Positions 1-6,896 of a DNA stretch of 45,539 bases are shown in pieces. The notes under the pieces were generated by a model that made no database searches, had not been told where the DNA came from, and worked only from the letters and a program-made list of their open reading frames with translations. Within the stretch, counting starts at the first letter, position 1. The number at the start of each line of letters is the position of its first letter. This DNA comes from CAXNKG01 sp964202965. GTDB lineage: Bacteria > Acidobacteriota > Vicinamibacteria > Vicinamibacterales > UBA2999. The translations under genes and the position numbers were made by a program. The DNA lies in NCBI GenBank assembly GCA_964202965.1, contig CAXNKG010000022.1, forward strand, positions 1 through 45,539, given 5' to 3'.

Positions 1-269
1 TGGCCCGGGCAGTCCACGTGCGCGTAGTGCCGGTTCGCCGTCGCATACTCCACGTGGCTCGACGCAATCGTCAGAATCTTCGTGTCGTCGCGCCGCCCCT
101 GTGACTCCGACGCCTTCGCGACCTGGTCATACGACACGAACTTCGCCCACCCGTGGTCCGACGCGACCTTCGTCAGCGCCGCCGTCAGCGTCGTCTTGCC
201 GTGGTCGATGTGCCCAATCGTCCCGACGTTGACGTGGGGTTTCGAACGATCAAATTTCTCTTTCGCCAT
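1..269 (-). CDS. tuf: Elongation factor Tu, N-terminal part (cut by window edge)
   Basis: EF-Tu delivers aminoacyl-tRNA to the ribosome as a GTP complex. About 89 codons are present, from ATG at 269 to the window edge. The P-loop reads GTIGHIDHGKTT, with Ile where most EF-Tu have Val. The last visible residues, HYAHVDCPG, are the conserved G3 motif. Between them the usual switch I text is replaced by DDTKILTIASSHVEYATAN, a form I associate with acidobacterial EF-Tu. Four tRNA genes lie directly upstream on the same strand, so the gene is probably co-transcribed with them. The product is certain; which tuf copy of the genome this is cannot be told. Confidence 0.96.
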   Translation of the reverse strand, partial: MAKEKFDRSKPHVNVGTIGHIDHGKTTLTAALTKVASDHGWAKFVSYDQVAKASESQGRRDDTKILTIASSHVEYATANRHYAHVDCPG

Positions 270-312
270 GAATGTCGCACTCGCTCGTGAAAGAAGTTCG
301 TACGCCGTGTTC

Positions 313-388
313 TGGAGCCGATGACCAGGATCGAACTGGTGACCTCGTCCTTACCAAGGACGTGCTCTGCCAACTGAGCTACATCGGC
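313..388 (-). tRNA. thrT: tRNA-Thr (anticodon GGT)
   Basis: The cloverleaf is complete: acceptor GCCGATG/CATCGGC, D-arm GCTC/GAGC, anticodon stem CGTCC/GGACG with loop TTGGTAA, and T-arm ACCAG/CTGGT. The CCA end is encoded. It is the last tRNA before tuf. The symbol follows the equivalent position in the E. coli tufB operon. Confidence 0.96.
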
Positions 389-399
389 TCAACTGAATC

Positions 400-474
400 T
401 GGAGCGGGAGACGGGGATCGAACCCGCGACCAACAGCTTGGAAGGCTGTGACTCTACCACTGAGTTACTCCCGC
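400..474 (-). tRNA. glyT: tRNA-Gly (anticodon TCC)
   Basis: Acceptor GCGGGAG/CTCCCGC, anticodon stem ACAGC/GCTGT with loop CTTCCAA, T-arm GCGGG/CCCGT, and encoded CCA. It is third in the four-tRNA cluster upstream of tuf, 11 bases from tRNA-Thr(GGT). Confidence 0.96.
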
Positions 475-490
475 CCATGCCCGCTACAGA

Positions 491-527
491 CCGTTCAATC
501 ACACCGTTCATCACGCCGTTCAAGCCG
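491..527. repeat. Three short direct repeats in a tRNA spacer
   Basis: Three successive 12-13 base units each begin CCGTTCA (491, 504 and 516). They fill most of the spacer between tRNA-Gly and tRNA-Tyr. The function is unknown. Confidence 0.55.
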
Positions 528-536
528 CAACCGAAG

Positions 537-623
537 TGGTGGGGAGGGGAGGGTTCGAACCTCCGTAGCCACTAGGACGGCAGATTTACAGTCTGCTGCG
601 ATTGACCGCTCCGCCACCTCCCC
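537..623 (-). tRNA. tyrU: tRNA-Tyr (anticodon GTA)
   Basis: A class II tRNA with a long variable arm, as expected for bacterial tRNA-Tyr. Acceptor GGGGAGG/CCTCCCC, anticodon stem GCAGA/TCTGC with loop CTGTAAA, T-arm GGAGG/CCTCC, and encoded CCA. It lies second in the tRNA-tuf operon. Confidence 0.96.
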
Positions 624-658
624 GTGTAATTCATCTCGAATCGACGGATTGACCAACA

Positions 659-701
659 GACGAATGCCTAATGCGTAGATTCGTCCGTTCGTAAATTCGT
701 C
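659..701. repeat. Inverted and direct ATTCGTC repeats in a tRNA spacer
   Basis: GACGAAT (659-665) and ATTCGTC (679-685) form a 7-bp inverted repeat with a 13-base loop. ATTCGTC recurs at 695-701. The 140-base spacer is markedly AT-richer than its surroundings. It may be a processing hairpin in the tRNA precursor or one of the short tandem arrays seen elsewhere in this window. Confidence 0.5.
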
Positions 702-763
702 AATTGCTTCTGTGGAATCCGTGTATTCGGTGCTTCATTGCGAGGATGGCGCGGCCAACCGTA

Positions 764-840
764 TGGAGCTGGCGGAGGGATTTGAACCCCCGACCGGCTG
801 ATTACAAATCAGCTGCTCTACCGGACTGAGCTACGCCAGC
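764..840 (-). tRNA. thrU: tRNA-Thr (anticodon TGT)
   Basis: Acceptor GCTGGCG/CGCCAGC, D-arm GCTC/GAGC, anticodon stem GCTGA/TCAGC with loop TTTGTAA, T-arm GGGGG/CCCTC with one mismatch, and encoded CCA. It is the promoter-proximal tRNA of the cluster. Confidence 0.96.
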
Positions 841-854
841 CAGACAAAGAGCGA

Positions 855-884
855 ATCATAGCACTTCCCGTGCCAGCATCGCAA
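855..884 (-). promoter_or_regulatory. Predicted sigma-70 promoter of the tRNA-tuf operon
   Basis: On the minus strand, -35 TTGCGA (884-879) and -10 TATGAT (860-855) are 18 bases apart. The -10 is preceded by TGC, giving an extended -10. The start would fall about 10 bases upstream of tRNA-Thr(TGT). No other gene starts here. Confidence 0.65.
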
Positions 885-979
885 ACAACCGAAAAGCGTC
901 AAGGGAAGCCGCTAACCGCCTCGTTCTGCCGTATTTGCGGCTCTTTTCAGTGATTGGACCGTCTTCTGAGGGTCTCACC

Positions 980-1705
980 CTAGGGCAGTGGGGCCGCGCG
1001 CCGCTGCCGGACAGCTTCATACAGCACAACCCCCGCCGCAACTGACACATTCAGACTGGAAACGTGGCCAAGCATCGGGATGGAGGCGAGAAGATCGCAC
1101 CGTTCCCGCACGAGGCGCCTGAGCCCGGTCCCCTCGGCTCCGAGCACGACGGCCGTCGGGACCGTGAAGTCGATCGCGCCGTACGTGGTCGTCCCCTCCT
1201 CCGCCAGACCGACCGTCCAGACGCCCGCGTCCTTCAACTCCTCGAGCGCACGGGCGATATTCACGACTTCGGCAATGCGCACGTGGCTGACCGCGCCGGC
1301 CGACGCCTTGGACGCGGCTCCACCCAGGGCCGCCGAGCGGCGGCTCTGAACGACGACGCCATGAACACCGGCGGCGTCGGCGGTCCGAAGAATCGCGCCC
1401 ATGTTGTGCGGGTCCTCGATGCCATCGAGCACCACCAGGAGCGGCGGGCCGTCCGCTCCGCGGACGAGGTCTGCAATCGAATAATCGGGCAGGCCGTCCA
1501 CGAGGGCCACGACTCCCTGATGCACGCCGTGCTGGGCATCGCGGTCGAGCGCATCAGCGGCGACGCGCCTGACGCGGACGCCCCGCTCCGCGGCCATCGA
1601 CAACAGCTCGCGGACGCGCCCGCCGGCACCATCGCGCACGCGCAACTCCTTCACGCGTCCGGCGCGCAGCGCCTCGAGCACCGGGTTGATGCCGTAAATG
1701 ATCAT
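980..1705 (-). CDS. rlmB: 23S rRNA (guanosine-2'-O-)-methyltransferase RlmB (TrmH/SpoU family)
   Basis: A SPOUT-fold methyltransferase that 2'-O-methylates a guanosine of 23S rRNA. The 241 residues match the family length. Residues 1-70 form the substrate-binding domain starting IIYGINPVLEALRAG. The knotted SAM-binding domain follows, with motif 1 LDGIEDPHNMGAILRTA, motif 2 VVLGAEGTGL and motif 3 IPMLGHVSSLNVSVAAG. The ATG overlaps the gltX stop by four bases (ATGA), so the two are translationally coupled. E. coli RlmB methylates G2251; that exact target here is inferred from family membership. Confidence 0.9.
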   Translation of the reverse strand: MIIYGINPVLEALRAGRVKELRVRDGAGGRVRELLSMAAERGVRVRRVAADALDRDAQHGVHQGVVALVDGLPDYSIADLVRGADGPPLLVVLDGIEDPHNMGAILRTADAAGVHGVVVQSRRSAALGGAASKASAGAVSHVRIAEVVNIARALEELKDAGVWTVGLAEEGTTTYGAIDFTVPTAVVLGAEGTGLRRLVRERCDLLASIPMLGHVSSLNVSVAAGVVLYEAVRQRRAAPLP

Positions 1706-3195
1706 GCCTGTAGGGCCGCGCGGAAGGCCGCCGCGCGGGCCGAGGCGCTCATGATCGGCCCCAGCCCGGCTGACTCGCCGACCAGAGCGCCCCGCTCGAT
1801 GGCCGGCACGGCCAGGTCCAGTTCCAGCCCCTCTGACTCACCGGTCAGCACAAGGCGGATCGGGTGCAGGAGCGCCTTGCCTTTCTGGCCGGTGCGCTCC
1901 CGCAGGCGGCCCACCATCGCGCGGAACGTCTCCCGATCCACCATCGGCGCGCTGCGCGACACGTCATCCACGAGGGCATCAATCACTGGACGCGCGGCAA
2001 GCGCCTCGGCCCGAAACGTGCCATCTTCCAGCGCGCGCGCGGGGGCATAGTCGAAGAGGAACCGCAGCCGCGCGCTGATCTGCTCGAGTCGATCGACCGA
2101 GGCTGCGGCAGGCGGCACGACGCCGGCCAGATACGCCAGCGCTTCCGGCGATGCGCCGGTCAGCCACCCCTCCCGCGCGAGATAGGGAGCCGACAACTGC
2201 GCGAGTCTCTCCGGCGCCGCCAGCTTGAGGTAATGCCGGTTGACCCACGCCAGTTTTTCGACATCAAACACGCCGGCGCTGTGACCAACGTCCTCCAGAC
2301 GGAACCGGCGCGCCAGTTCCTCGAGCGGCAGCAGTTCCTGATCCTCGCCGGGCGACCATCCGAGCAGCGCGAGGTAGTTGGCCAGCGCCTCCGGCAGATA
2401 GCCGCGGTCGCGAAACTCCTTCACGGAGGTGGCGCCATGCCGCTTCGACAGCACGCCATGATCCGGACCCAGCACCAGCGATACGTGTGCGAAGGCCGGC
2501 GGCCGCCACCCGAACGCCTCGTACAGCAGCATCTGCCGTGGTGTATTCGAAATGTGGTCTTCGCCGCGGATGACGTGCGTGATCTCCATCAGCGCGTCGT
2601 CGATGACGACGGCGTAGTTGTAGGCGGGTGAGCCGTCGGAGCGCAGCAACACGAAATCGCCGATGACCTCGGTGCTGAAGCGCACGTCGCCCCGCACGAG
2701 ATCGGTGAACACGACCTCCCTGTTCTCGGGCACGCGCAGCCGGATGACCGCCGACTCGCCGCCTTCGATGCGCGCGCGCGCATGGTCCCGGGACACGTCG
2801 CGGCACCGTCCGGAGTACTTCGGCGGCCGTCCCTCGCGCAGCGCGTGGTATCGCTCCCGCTCCAGGTCCTCGGGGAGACAGAAGCAGTGGTACGCATGCT
2901 TGAGCGACAGGAGCTCAACGGCGTGCGCGCGATAGATGTGCGTGCGCTCTGACTGACGATACGGGCCGTGATCCCCCGACGTGCCGACGCCTTCGTCCCA
3001 CCGTAGACCGAGCCACTCCAGGTCCTCGGCGATCGCGCGCTCGGATTCCGGCGTCGATCGCTCGGCATCGGTATCCTCGATGCGGAGCACGAAGGTGCCG
3101 CCGGCGCCGCGCGCCAGCAGCCAGTTGAAGAGCGCCGTACGCGCGTTGCCGACGTGCAGCTGGCCGGTGGGACTCGGAGCGAAACGGACTCTCAT
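1702..3195 (-). CDS. gltX: Glutamyl-tRNA synthetase
   Basis: A class I synthetase that charges tRNA-Glu (and, in organisms using the GatCAB route, often tRNA-Gln). Length is 497 residues. The N-terminus RFAPSPTGQLHVGNA holds the HIGH-type motif as HVGN. The KMSKS-type loop is VLSKRHG near residue 255, and an all-helical anticodon-binding domain fills the C-terminal third. The start ATG at 3195 has no good Shine-Dalgarno because the upstream sequence is a short tandem repeat. It lies between ispDF and rlmB in the same operon. No GlnRS is seen, and tRNA-Gln(TTG) is at 33900. Confidence 0.95.
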   Translation of the reverse strand: MRVRFAPSPTGQLHVGNARTALFNWLLARGAGGTFVLRIEDTDAERSTPESERAIAEDLEWLGLRWDEGVGTSGDHGPYRQSERTHIYRAHAVELLSLKHAYHCFCLPEDLERERYHALREGRPPKYSGRCRDVSRDHARARIEGGESAVIRLRVPENREVVFTDLVRGDVRFSTEVIGDFVLLRSDGSPAYNYAVVIDDALMEITHVIRGEDHISNTPRQMLLYEAFGWRPPAFAHVSLVLGPDHGVLSKRHGATSVKEFRDRGYLPEALANYLALLGWSPGEDQELLPLEELARRFRLEDVGHSAGVFDVEKLAWVNRHYLKLAAPERLAQLSAPYLAREGWLTGASPEALAYLAGVVPPAAASVDRLEQISARLRFLFDYAPARALEDGTFRAEALAARPVIDALVDDVSRSAPMVDRETFRAMVGRLRERTGQKGKALLHPIRLVLTGESEGLELDLAVPAIERGALVGESAGLGPIMSASARAAAFRAALQA

Positions 3196-3199
3196 CTCA

Positions 3200-3242
3200 A
3201 GTCAAAAGTCAAAAGTCGAAAGTCAAAGGGTCAAAGGTCAAA
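3200..3242. repeat. Tandem 7-8 base repeat (AGTCAAA) between ispDF and gltX
   Basis: Six head-to-tail units follow the pattern AGTCAAA: two exact, one with G for A, one exact, then GGGTCAAA and GGTCAAA. They start five bases upstream of the gltX ATG and run into the ispDF stop codon. On the minus strand most units contain TGA. Because the unit is mostly 7 bases long, stops fall in all three frames. The array is AT-rich in a GC-rich background. Confidence 0.7.
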
Positions 3243-4395
3243 GGCGAGAGATAAGAGCAACTGCGTGTACGGCGATCGCCTCGCCGGTGCCGGTTGGACC
3301 GACGCCTTCATTGGTCTTGCCCTTCACGCTCACCTGTTCGACCGAAATCTGGAGTGCGCGCGCGAGATTGGCCCGCATCGCGTCGGCATGCGGCGACATC
3401 TTCGGACGCTCGGCAATGATGACCACGTCGACGTTGCCGACGGCCCACCCGCGCGCGCGCACGACCTCGCAGGCGCGGGCCAGGAGAATGAGGCTGTCCG
3501 CGTCCTTCCAGGCGGCGTCCGTATCGGGAAAATGACGGCCGATGTCGCCCGCGCCCACCGCGCCCAGAATCGCGTCGGTCACCGCGTGGCACACCGCATC
3601 CGCATCCGAATGACCCGCGAGACCCTTGTCGAAGGGAATCGTCACGCCTCCGAGGACGAGGCGGCGGCCGGGTACGAGACGGTGCAGATCGTAGCCGTTG
3701 CCGATTCTGACGAGCGACCCCGCGCCTGACGGCCCCACGAATCCTTCCGCAACCGCCAGGTCCTCCGGCTTCGTGATCTTCACGTTCCGCGCGTCTCCGT
3801 CGACGAGCACGACGCGGCGCCCGAGGCGCTCGACGAGTGCCGCTTCGTCGGTGGCCTCCGTGACGGACGCCGCGGACAGTGCCTCCCGCAGCACCGACGC
3901 CTGGAACGCCTGCGGCGTCTGCGCGAGAAAGATTTCCGACCGCGGGATGGTATCGACGATCACCCGGCGCTGGTCGGCCCGCTTCACCGTATCGGTCGCC
4001 TGGACCGCCGCAATCGCGGCGCCGTGCTCAACAGCGGCGTCGATCGTGCGGCTGATGAGTTCCGCCGAGACGAGCGGCCGCGCGGCATCGTGGACGACCA
4101 CGATATCGGCCGACGGCGGGACGCGCGCGAATGCCCGCGCGACCGAATCCTGCCGTCGCTCGCCGCCGTCGACCACGATGAGCCGCTTTCCCGCACCGCT
4201 GACGTACGGTGGCGGCGCCGCGGCCAGGTCGGCAGGCAGCGCCACCACAATGTCGGTGATGCGCTCGTGACGCACGAACGCGTCCACGCTCCGTTGAAGC
4301 ACGGGAATGCCGCCGAGCAGCAGGAGTTGCTTGGGCAGCGCGCCGCCAAAGCGGACCCCGCGTCCGCCCGCGGCGATGATGGCGGTGACGTGCAC
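3238..4395 (-). CDS. ispDF: Bifunctional IspD/IspF of the MEP isoprenoid pathway
   Basis: One 385-residue chain carries two MEP-pathway enzymes. Residues 1-225 are IspD (MEP cytidylyltransferase), with the nucleotide loop AAGGRGVRFGGALPKQ and VVHDAARPLV. Residues 230-385 are IspF (MECDP synthase), with metal-site GYDLHRLVPG, the second His in GLAGHSDADAV and DIGRHFPDTD. Fused IspDF occurs in several phyla, with steps 2 and 4 on one chain and IspE separate. ispE is indeed separate at 34044. The start is GTG at 4395, preceded by GAGAG, 9 bases after the stop of the B3/B4 gene. The last codons run into the tandem repeat. Confidence 0.93.
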   Translation of the reverse strand: MHVTAIIAAGGRGVRFGGALPKQLLLLGGIPVLQRSVDAFVRHERITDIVVALPADLAAAPPPYVSGAGKRLIVVDGGERRQDSVARAFARVPPSADIVVVHDAARPLVSAELISRTIDAAVEHGAAIAAVQATDTVKRADQRRVIVDTIPRSEIFLAQTPQAFQASVLREALSAASVTEATDEAALVERLGRRVVLVDGDARNVKITKPEDLAVAEGFVGPSGAGSLVRIGNGYDLHRLVPGRRLVLGGVTIPFDKGLAGHSDADAVCHAVTDAILGAVGAGDIGRHFPDTDAAWKDADSLILLARACEVVRARGWAVGNVDVVIIAERPKMSPHADAMRANLARALQISVEQVSVKGKTNEGVGPTGTGEAIAVHAVALISRL

Positions 4396-4404
4396 CTCTC
4401 GATG

Positions 4405-5028
4405 CTACTCGACCCGGCGCGCGCCCGTGAATTCGGTCATGCGCTGCAACGTCACCGCGAGCACGTGGTCGAGGTGACGGGACTCCGTGTCGTACGGCGC
4501 AAACACAATGACGAGCGCCCGCACGGTCGACGGCGTCACCATCGTGCGCGCGGAATCGGACGTCGGATTCCCGAAAGGGCCGCTGCTGTCCGCAAGCGTG
4601 ATCCGCCCGCCCACGTGGACCTCGTCCTTCCGGATGCCCGCGTAGGACTCCCCCGGCAGTCCCAGCCGGAGCACGACGTCTCCCTCGATGCGTGCGGCGT
4701 CGTAGAGCCCGTACGGCAGCTGACACTCCAGCGAACACCAGTTGCACACATCCACCATCGAGTTGATGCGGGGCAGCGGCTCCCCTTTCCTGACGCGTCG
4801 CAGCAGCGCCTCCGAGGAGGGCCGGCGTTTCGTCGGGTCGATGCCGACCTTCTTGTACATGGTTCGCACGGCGGCGATCTCGTCGGGGGGATGCGCGCGG
4901 ATCGCCGCCTCGGCGGCGGCAAGCGGGACATCGAGCCGCGGCTCCCGGTCTGTGACGACGGCCCCGGCGAGCCAGAGCACGCCAGGCCGCACGATCGACT
5001 CGAGCTCCGGCGCGACCGTACACGTCAT
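4405..5028 (-). CDS. B3/B4 tRNA-binding domain protein (COG3382-like)
   Basis: 207 residues resembling stand-alone B3/B4 domains, a fold also found in the beta subunit of phenylalanyl-tRNA synthetase. Typical features are TMYKKVGIDPTKRRPSSEAL around residue 65 and RINSMVDVCNWCSLECQLP near residue 95, followed by a PYGLYDAARIEG strand. Such proteins are suspected editing or tRNA-binding factors, but no reaction is established here. The ATG overlaps the acyltransferase stop (ATGA), and ispDF follows after 9 bases, so it sits inside the housekeeping operon. Family assignment is good; function is unknown. Confidence 0.75.
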   Translation of the reverse strand: MTCTVAPELESIVRPGVLWLAGAVVTDREPRLDVPLAAAEAAIRAHPPDEIAAVRTMYKKVGIDPTKRRPSSEALLRRVRKGEPLPRINSMVDVCNWCSLECQLPYGLYDAARIEGDVVLRLGLPGESYAGIRKDEVHVGGRITLADSSGPFGNPTSDSARTMVTPSTVRALVIVFAPYDTESRHLDHVLAVTLQRMTEFTGARRVE

Positions 5029-5690
5029 TCCCGCGGCACGTCGGTTTCAGCGACCGGCGCGAGCGCCTGCCGCACCTGCTCCCCAAACGCCCTGGGATCG
5101 GTCCCCGCGAGGCCGGCCGTCTCGATCGGGGGATGCACGGTCAGCGTCACGTCAGCGGGATAGGTCGCCAGTCGCCCTTTGAGCATGACGTGGCGGCTGC
5201 CCGTCACCGACAGCGGCACGACGGGGAGTCCGGCTTCGAGCGCCAGATAGAAACTGCCTCCCTTGAACCGCCTGACTCGTCCGTCCCGGCTGCGCGTCCC
5301 TTCGGGAAAGACAATGAGCGACAGACCGTTCGAGGTCAGCGACGCGGCCCAGCGAAAGATGGCGGCGCGGTCCGGCCTCGAGCGGTCGACGAGCATGTGT
5401 CCGGTTCTCCGCAGATGCCATCCGAGAAATGGAAACCTGCCGAGCGATGCCTTCGCGATGATCCGGAGCTGAAACGGCAGCGATGAGAAGAGGATCGGAA
5501 TGTCGTAGATGCTCTGGTGATTCGACACGAACACGTACGTGCGGTCGGGCTCCAGCCGCTCGAGGCCGCGCACGTCGACGCGCACGCCGGTGGTCTTCAG
5601 GATCAGCCACGACCAGGTGCGCGCGCACCAGTGGGCGAAGTATCCCCGGCCGTCGAACAGGCTCGACGTCAGCGAGAGCGTGCCGAGCAC
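5025..5690 (-). CDS. plsC: 1-acyl-sn-glycerol-3-phosphate acyltransferase (PlsC family)
   Basis: Transfers an acyl chain to lysophosphatidic acid at the inner membrane to make phosphatidic acid. The acyltransferase motifs are visible: NHQSIYD (the HX4D box), the region around SLGRFPFLGW, FPEGTRSRDG, and a late VPLSVTG strand. The first standard start is GTG at 5690, giving 221 residues, but it has no ribosome-binding site and would cut a hydrophobic helix in half. The frame stays open for 22 more codons to 5756. There an ATT codon follows GGAGG at ideal spacing, which would give 243 residues. The 3' end overlaps the B3/B4 gene by four bases. Confidence 0.85.
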   Translation of the reverse strand: MLGTLSLTSSLFDGRGYFAHWCARTWSWLILKTTGVRVDVRGLERLEPDRTYVFVSNHQSIYDIPILFSSLPFQLRIIAKASLGRFPFLGWHLRRTGHMLVDRSRPDRAAIFRWAASLTSNGLSLIVFPEGTRSRDGRVRRFKGGSFYLALEAGLPVVPLSVTGSRHVMLKGRLATYPADVTLTVHPPIETAGLAGTDPRAFGEQVRQALAPVAETDVPRE

Positions 5691-5756
5691 GATGGTGTAC
5701 AGCGAGATGGCGGGGATGAGAAAGAAGACCGTCCGCCACCAGTGATAGGGAGGAAT

Positions 5757-6842
5757 TTACTTTCCTCCGGCGGCGGCCGACGCCGGCCCAGCCGGCCGCG
5801 CACGGCCCTCGGCGACCGCCGCGGCCGGCGGCGTGACGACCTGGCCAACCGCGCCCGGATCGAGGAAGCGGCCGAAGATCATCTTGCCGGCGGTCGTCTG
5901 CAGGACGCTTGTCACGACGACGTCGATCGTCCTGCCGATGGATTTCCGCGCATTGTCGACCACGACCATCGTGCCGTCGTCGAGGTACGCCACGCCCTGG
6001 TTGTACTCCTTGCCTTCCTTGAGGATGAAGACCTTCATCAGCTCGCCCGGCAGCACCACCGGCTTCAGGGCGTTGGCGAGCTCGTTGATGTTCAGCACGT
6101 CGACGCCGCGCAGCTGCGCCACCTTGTTCAGGTTGAAATCGTTGGTGACGATCTTTCCCTGGAGCGTCCGCGCGAGCTCGATGAGCTTGAGATCGACTTC
6201 CCTGACGTCCGGGAAGTCCATGTCAGAAATGAGGACGTCCAGGCCGGCCATCTTCTGGATCTTCTGCAGGATGTCCAGACCGCGGCGCCCGCGGTTGCGC
6301 TTCATCGAATCGGATGAATCGGCGACAAGCTGCAGCTCCTTCAGCACGAACTGCGGGATCACGATGGTGCCGTCCATGAAGCCGGTCTCGCAGATGTCCG
6401 CAATACGTCCGTCAATGATGACGCTGGTGTCGAGGATCTTGTAGCGCCTGCGCGACCCTGTCGAGCGGAAGATCGCGACGATGTTTTCCGGCTCGAGCCA
6501 TTCGCCCTTGCGGGCGCCAATGACAAGGCCCAGATACGGCAGTGCCAGCAGGATGAGACCGTGCAGGAAGACGACGCGGCCATCGCCGAGGTTGGCCCAG
6601 TACATCGCGTCGCCGAGCACCTTGGCGGCGCCCAGTCCGATCGCCCCTCCAATCAGGGCGCCGATCATGTGGGTGACGGGAGCGGTCTTGAGCCGGACCT
6701 CGAGGAGTACGATCAGTGCTGCCAGCGCGACGCCGAAGGCGATGTTCTGCGCCACGCCGCCCGTCGCAACCGGCTCCAGCTGGTAGGCGGTGTAGCCGAC
6801 GGCAGCCACGAACAACGCGCGCGCGAGAATGAACCAGGCCAT
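5757..6842 (-). CDS. PIN/TRAM domain membrane protein (YacL family)
   Basis: The first 110 or so residues form about four membrane helices. They are followed by a PIN nuclease-like domain with KILDTSVIIDGRIADI, a central VLKELQLVADSSD, RGRRGLDIL and the acidic GKIVTNDFNLNKVAQLRGV. A C-terminal TRAM domain follows (KEYNQGVAYLDDGTMVVVDN), a likely RNA-binding module, then a proline/alanine-rich tail. The family is widespread, and a role in RNA turnover is inferred rather than shown. ATG at 6842 is preferred over GTG at 6845 because GGGGAG stands closer to the usual spacing. The gene follows radA and precedes plsC. Confidence 0.85.
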   Translation of the reverse strand: MAWFILARALFVAAVGYTAYQLEPVATGGVAQNIAFGVALAALIVLLEVRLKTAPVTHMIGALIGGAIGLGAAKVLGDAMYWANLGDGRVVFLHGLILLALPYLGLVIGARKGEWLEPENIVAIFRSTGSRRRYKILDTSVIIDGRIADICETGFMDGTIVIPQFVLKELQLVADSSDSMKRNRGRRGLDILQKIQKMAGLDVLISDMDFPDVREVDLKLIELARTLQGKIVTNDFNLNKVAQLRGVDVLNINELANALKPVVLPGELMKVFILKEGKEYNQGVAYLDDGTMVVVDNARKSIGRTIDVVVTSVLQTTAGKMIFGRFLDPGAVGQVVTPPAAAVAEGRARPAGPASAAAGGK

Positions 6843-6896
6843 CACGCTCCCCAGGGGATATGAATGGTTGAACCTTAGAGCCGTGCGCCAAGAAAA

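Noticed and set aside
905..945. GCCG/CGGC hairpin with TCTTTT downstream of rlmB
   Set aside because: The T-run is on the strand opposite to the genes, so it cannot end rlmB transcription, and the stem has only four pairs.
1064..2050. Long plus-strand frame of 328 codons
   Set aside because: It lies opposite rlmB and gltX, whose motifs are clear, and its translation is Arg/Ala-rich with no domain.
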